From Spirochaetaceae bacterium (GTDB lineage: Bacteria; Spirochaetota; Spirochaetia; Treponematales; Treponemataceae): 6,499 bases of DNA. Numbering within the stretch: the first letter of the stretch is position 1; every line of letters begins with the position of its first letter. The translations under genes and the position numbers were made by a program. The notes beneath the pieces are model-generated. The model was given only the letters and a program-made list of their open reading frames with translations, searched no databases and was not told the DNA's origin. This document shows positions 6,219 to 6,499 of this stretch, piece after piece. The stretch spans positions 1-6,499 of the forward strand of contig JAISVD010000151.1 of assembly GCA_031271875.1 (NCBI GenBank), written 5' to 3'.

Positions 6219-6499
6219 ATGAAAAAGAATGCTGAGCGGAACAGTGGCAGTATTTCTGTAAGTATACTCCCCATTCTTGTTATTATTATCCTCTTTTCGT
6301 CAGGTATGATGCTGTATCTCAGTTCAATACAGAAGTACAGAGCTGTATTGGAGCGGAAGAGCGAGACGCGTGAAGCGGCTCTGGAGATATTTACCGGTAT
6401 CCAGAGGGATATGGTAAATATCAGGGAAGATGAAGCGGACAGCCCCTTCAGCAGCGGAGTAGTTAATTTAAAAGAGCGATATAGTTTATATAATCTTGA
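6219..6499 (+). CDS. Pilin-like single-span membrane protein, possibly GspK-type (partial)
   Basis: The frame is open to the window end (93 full codons, no stop), so only the N-terminus is visible. A short basic leader (residues 1–10, MKKNAERNSG) is followed by a hydrophobic helix (about 13–35), then a charged, probably helical stretch (39–75) and the start of a soluble domain (VVNLKERYSLYNL). This could be a prepilin cut after Gly10. Mature position +5 would then be Ser rather than Glu, a feature known for GspK, and the Tyr-Ser-Leu region is where GspK usually has its 'y-l-D-gk-NLN' segment. The position beside a gsp operon lacking gspK supports this. An unrelated membrane-anchored protein is equally compatible with a 93-residue fragment. 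ATG 6219 is the first start after a stop at 6198; the AAGG before it is close (2 nt), so initiation may be modest. Confidence 0.55.
   Translation, partial: MKKNAERNSGSISVSILPILVIIILFSSGMMLYLSSIQKYRAVLERKSETREAALEIFTGIQRDMVNIREDEADSPFSSGVVNLKERYSLYNL

Overview
The window carries a compact type II secretion system (T2SS) gene cluster on the minus strand, in the order gspD–gspE–gspF–gspG–small GspI-like–GspJ-like, covering about 6066 down to 197. A divergent plus-strand gene starts at 6219 and runs off the right end. Base composition is mixed (near 50% GC by eye). Dense gene packing, σ70-type promoters and Shine-Dalgarno sites mark a bacterium, and the secretin plus inner-membrane platform implies a diderm. 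The protein style is reminiscent of Spirochaetota (Treponema/Spirochaeta-like), but that is an impression and no gene here proves it.

Layout. Positions 1–196 hold no gene. They contain a very regular three-way-junction fold (5–63) with a tRNA-type T-arm, and a weak possible minus-strand promoter upstream of it. Positions 197–616 encode a GspJ-like minor pseudopilin. Positions 613–822 encode a 69-residue GspI-like pseudopilin with Lys where pilins have Glu5. Positions 788–1276 encode the major pseudopilin GspG, apparently from a TTG start. Positions 1278–2363 encode the platform protein GspF, shorter than usual at the N-terminus. Positions 2345–3871 encode the ATPase GspE with all its motifs. 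Positions 3871–6066 encode the secretin GspD, which has three N0-like repeats instead of one. Positions 6067–6218 form a divergent promoter region with two good σ70 promoters back to back. From 6219 a pilin-like, possibly GspK-type membrane protein begins.

The minus-strand genes overlap or nearly touch (1-nt overlap D/E, 19-nt overlap E/F, 1-nt gap F/G, 35-nt overlap G/I, 4-nt overlap I/J), so they are almost certainly one translationally coupled operon read from the promoter at 6112–6140. In the inferred machine, GspE drives GspF to assemble GspG into a periplasmic pseudopilus. The I-like, J-like and possibly K-like proteins form its tip, and substrates leave through GspD. Genes for GspC, GspL, GspM and the prepilin peptidase are not in this window.

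The points most worth checking are the structured element at 5–63, the triplicated N0 region of the secretin, the E5K mini-pseudopilin, and the divergent K-like gene. I see no evidence of a wholly new system; the window is best read as an unusual T2SS variant.
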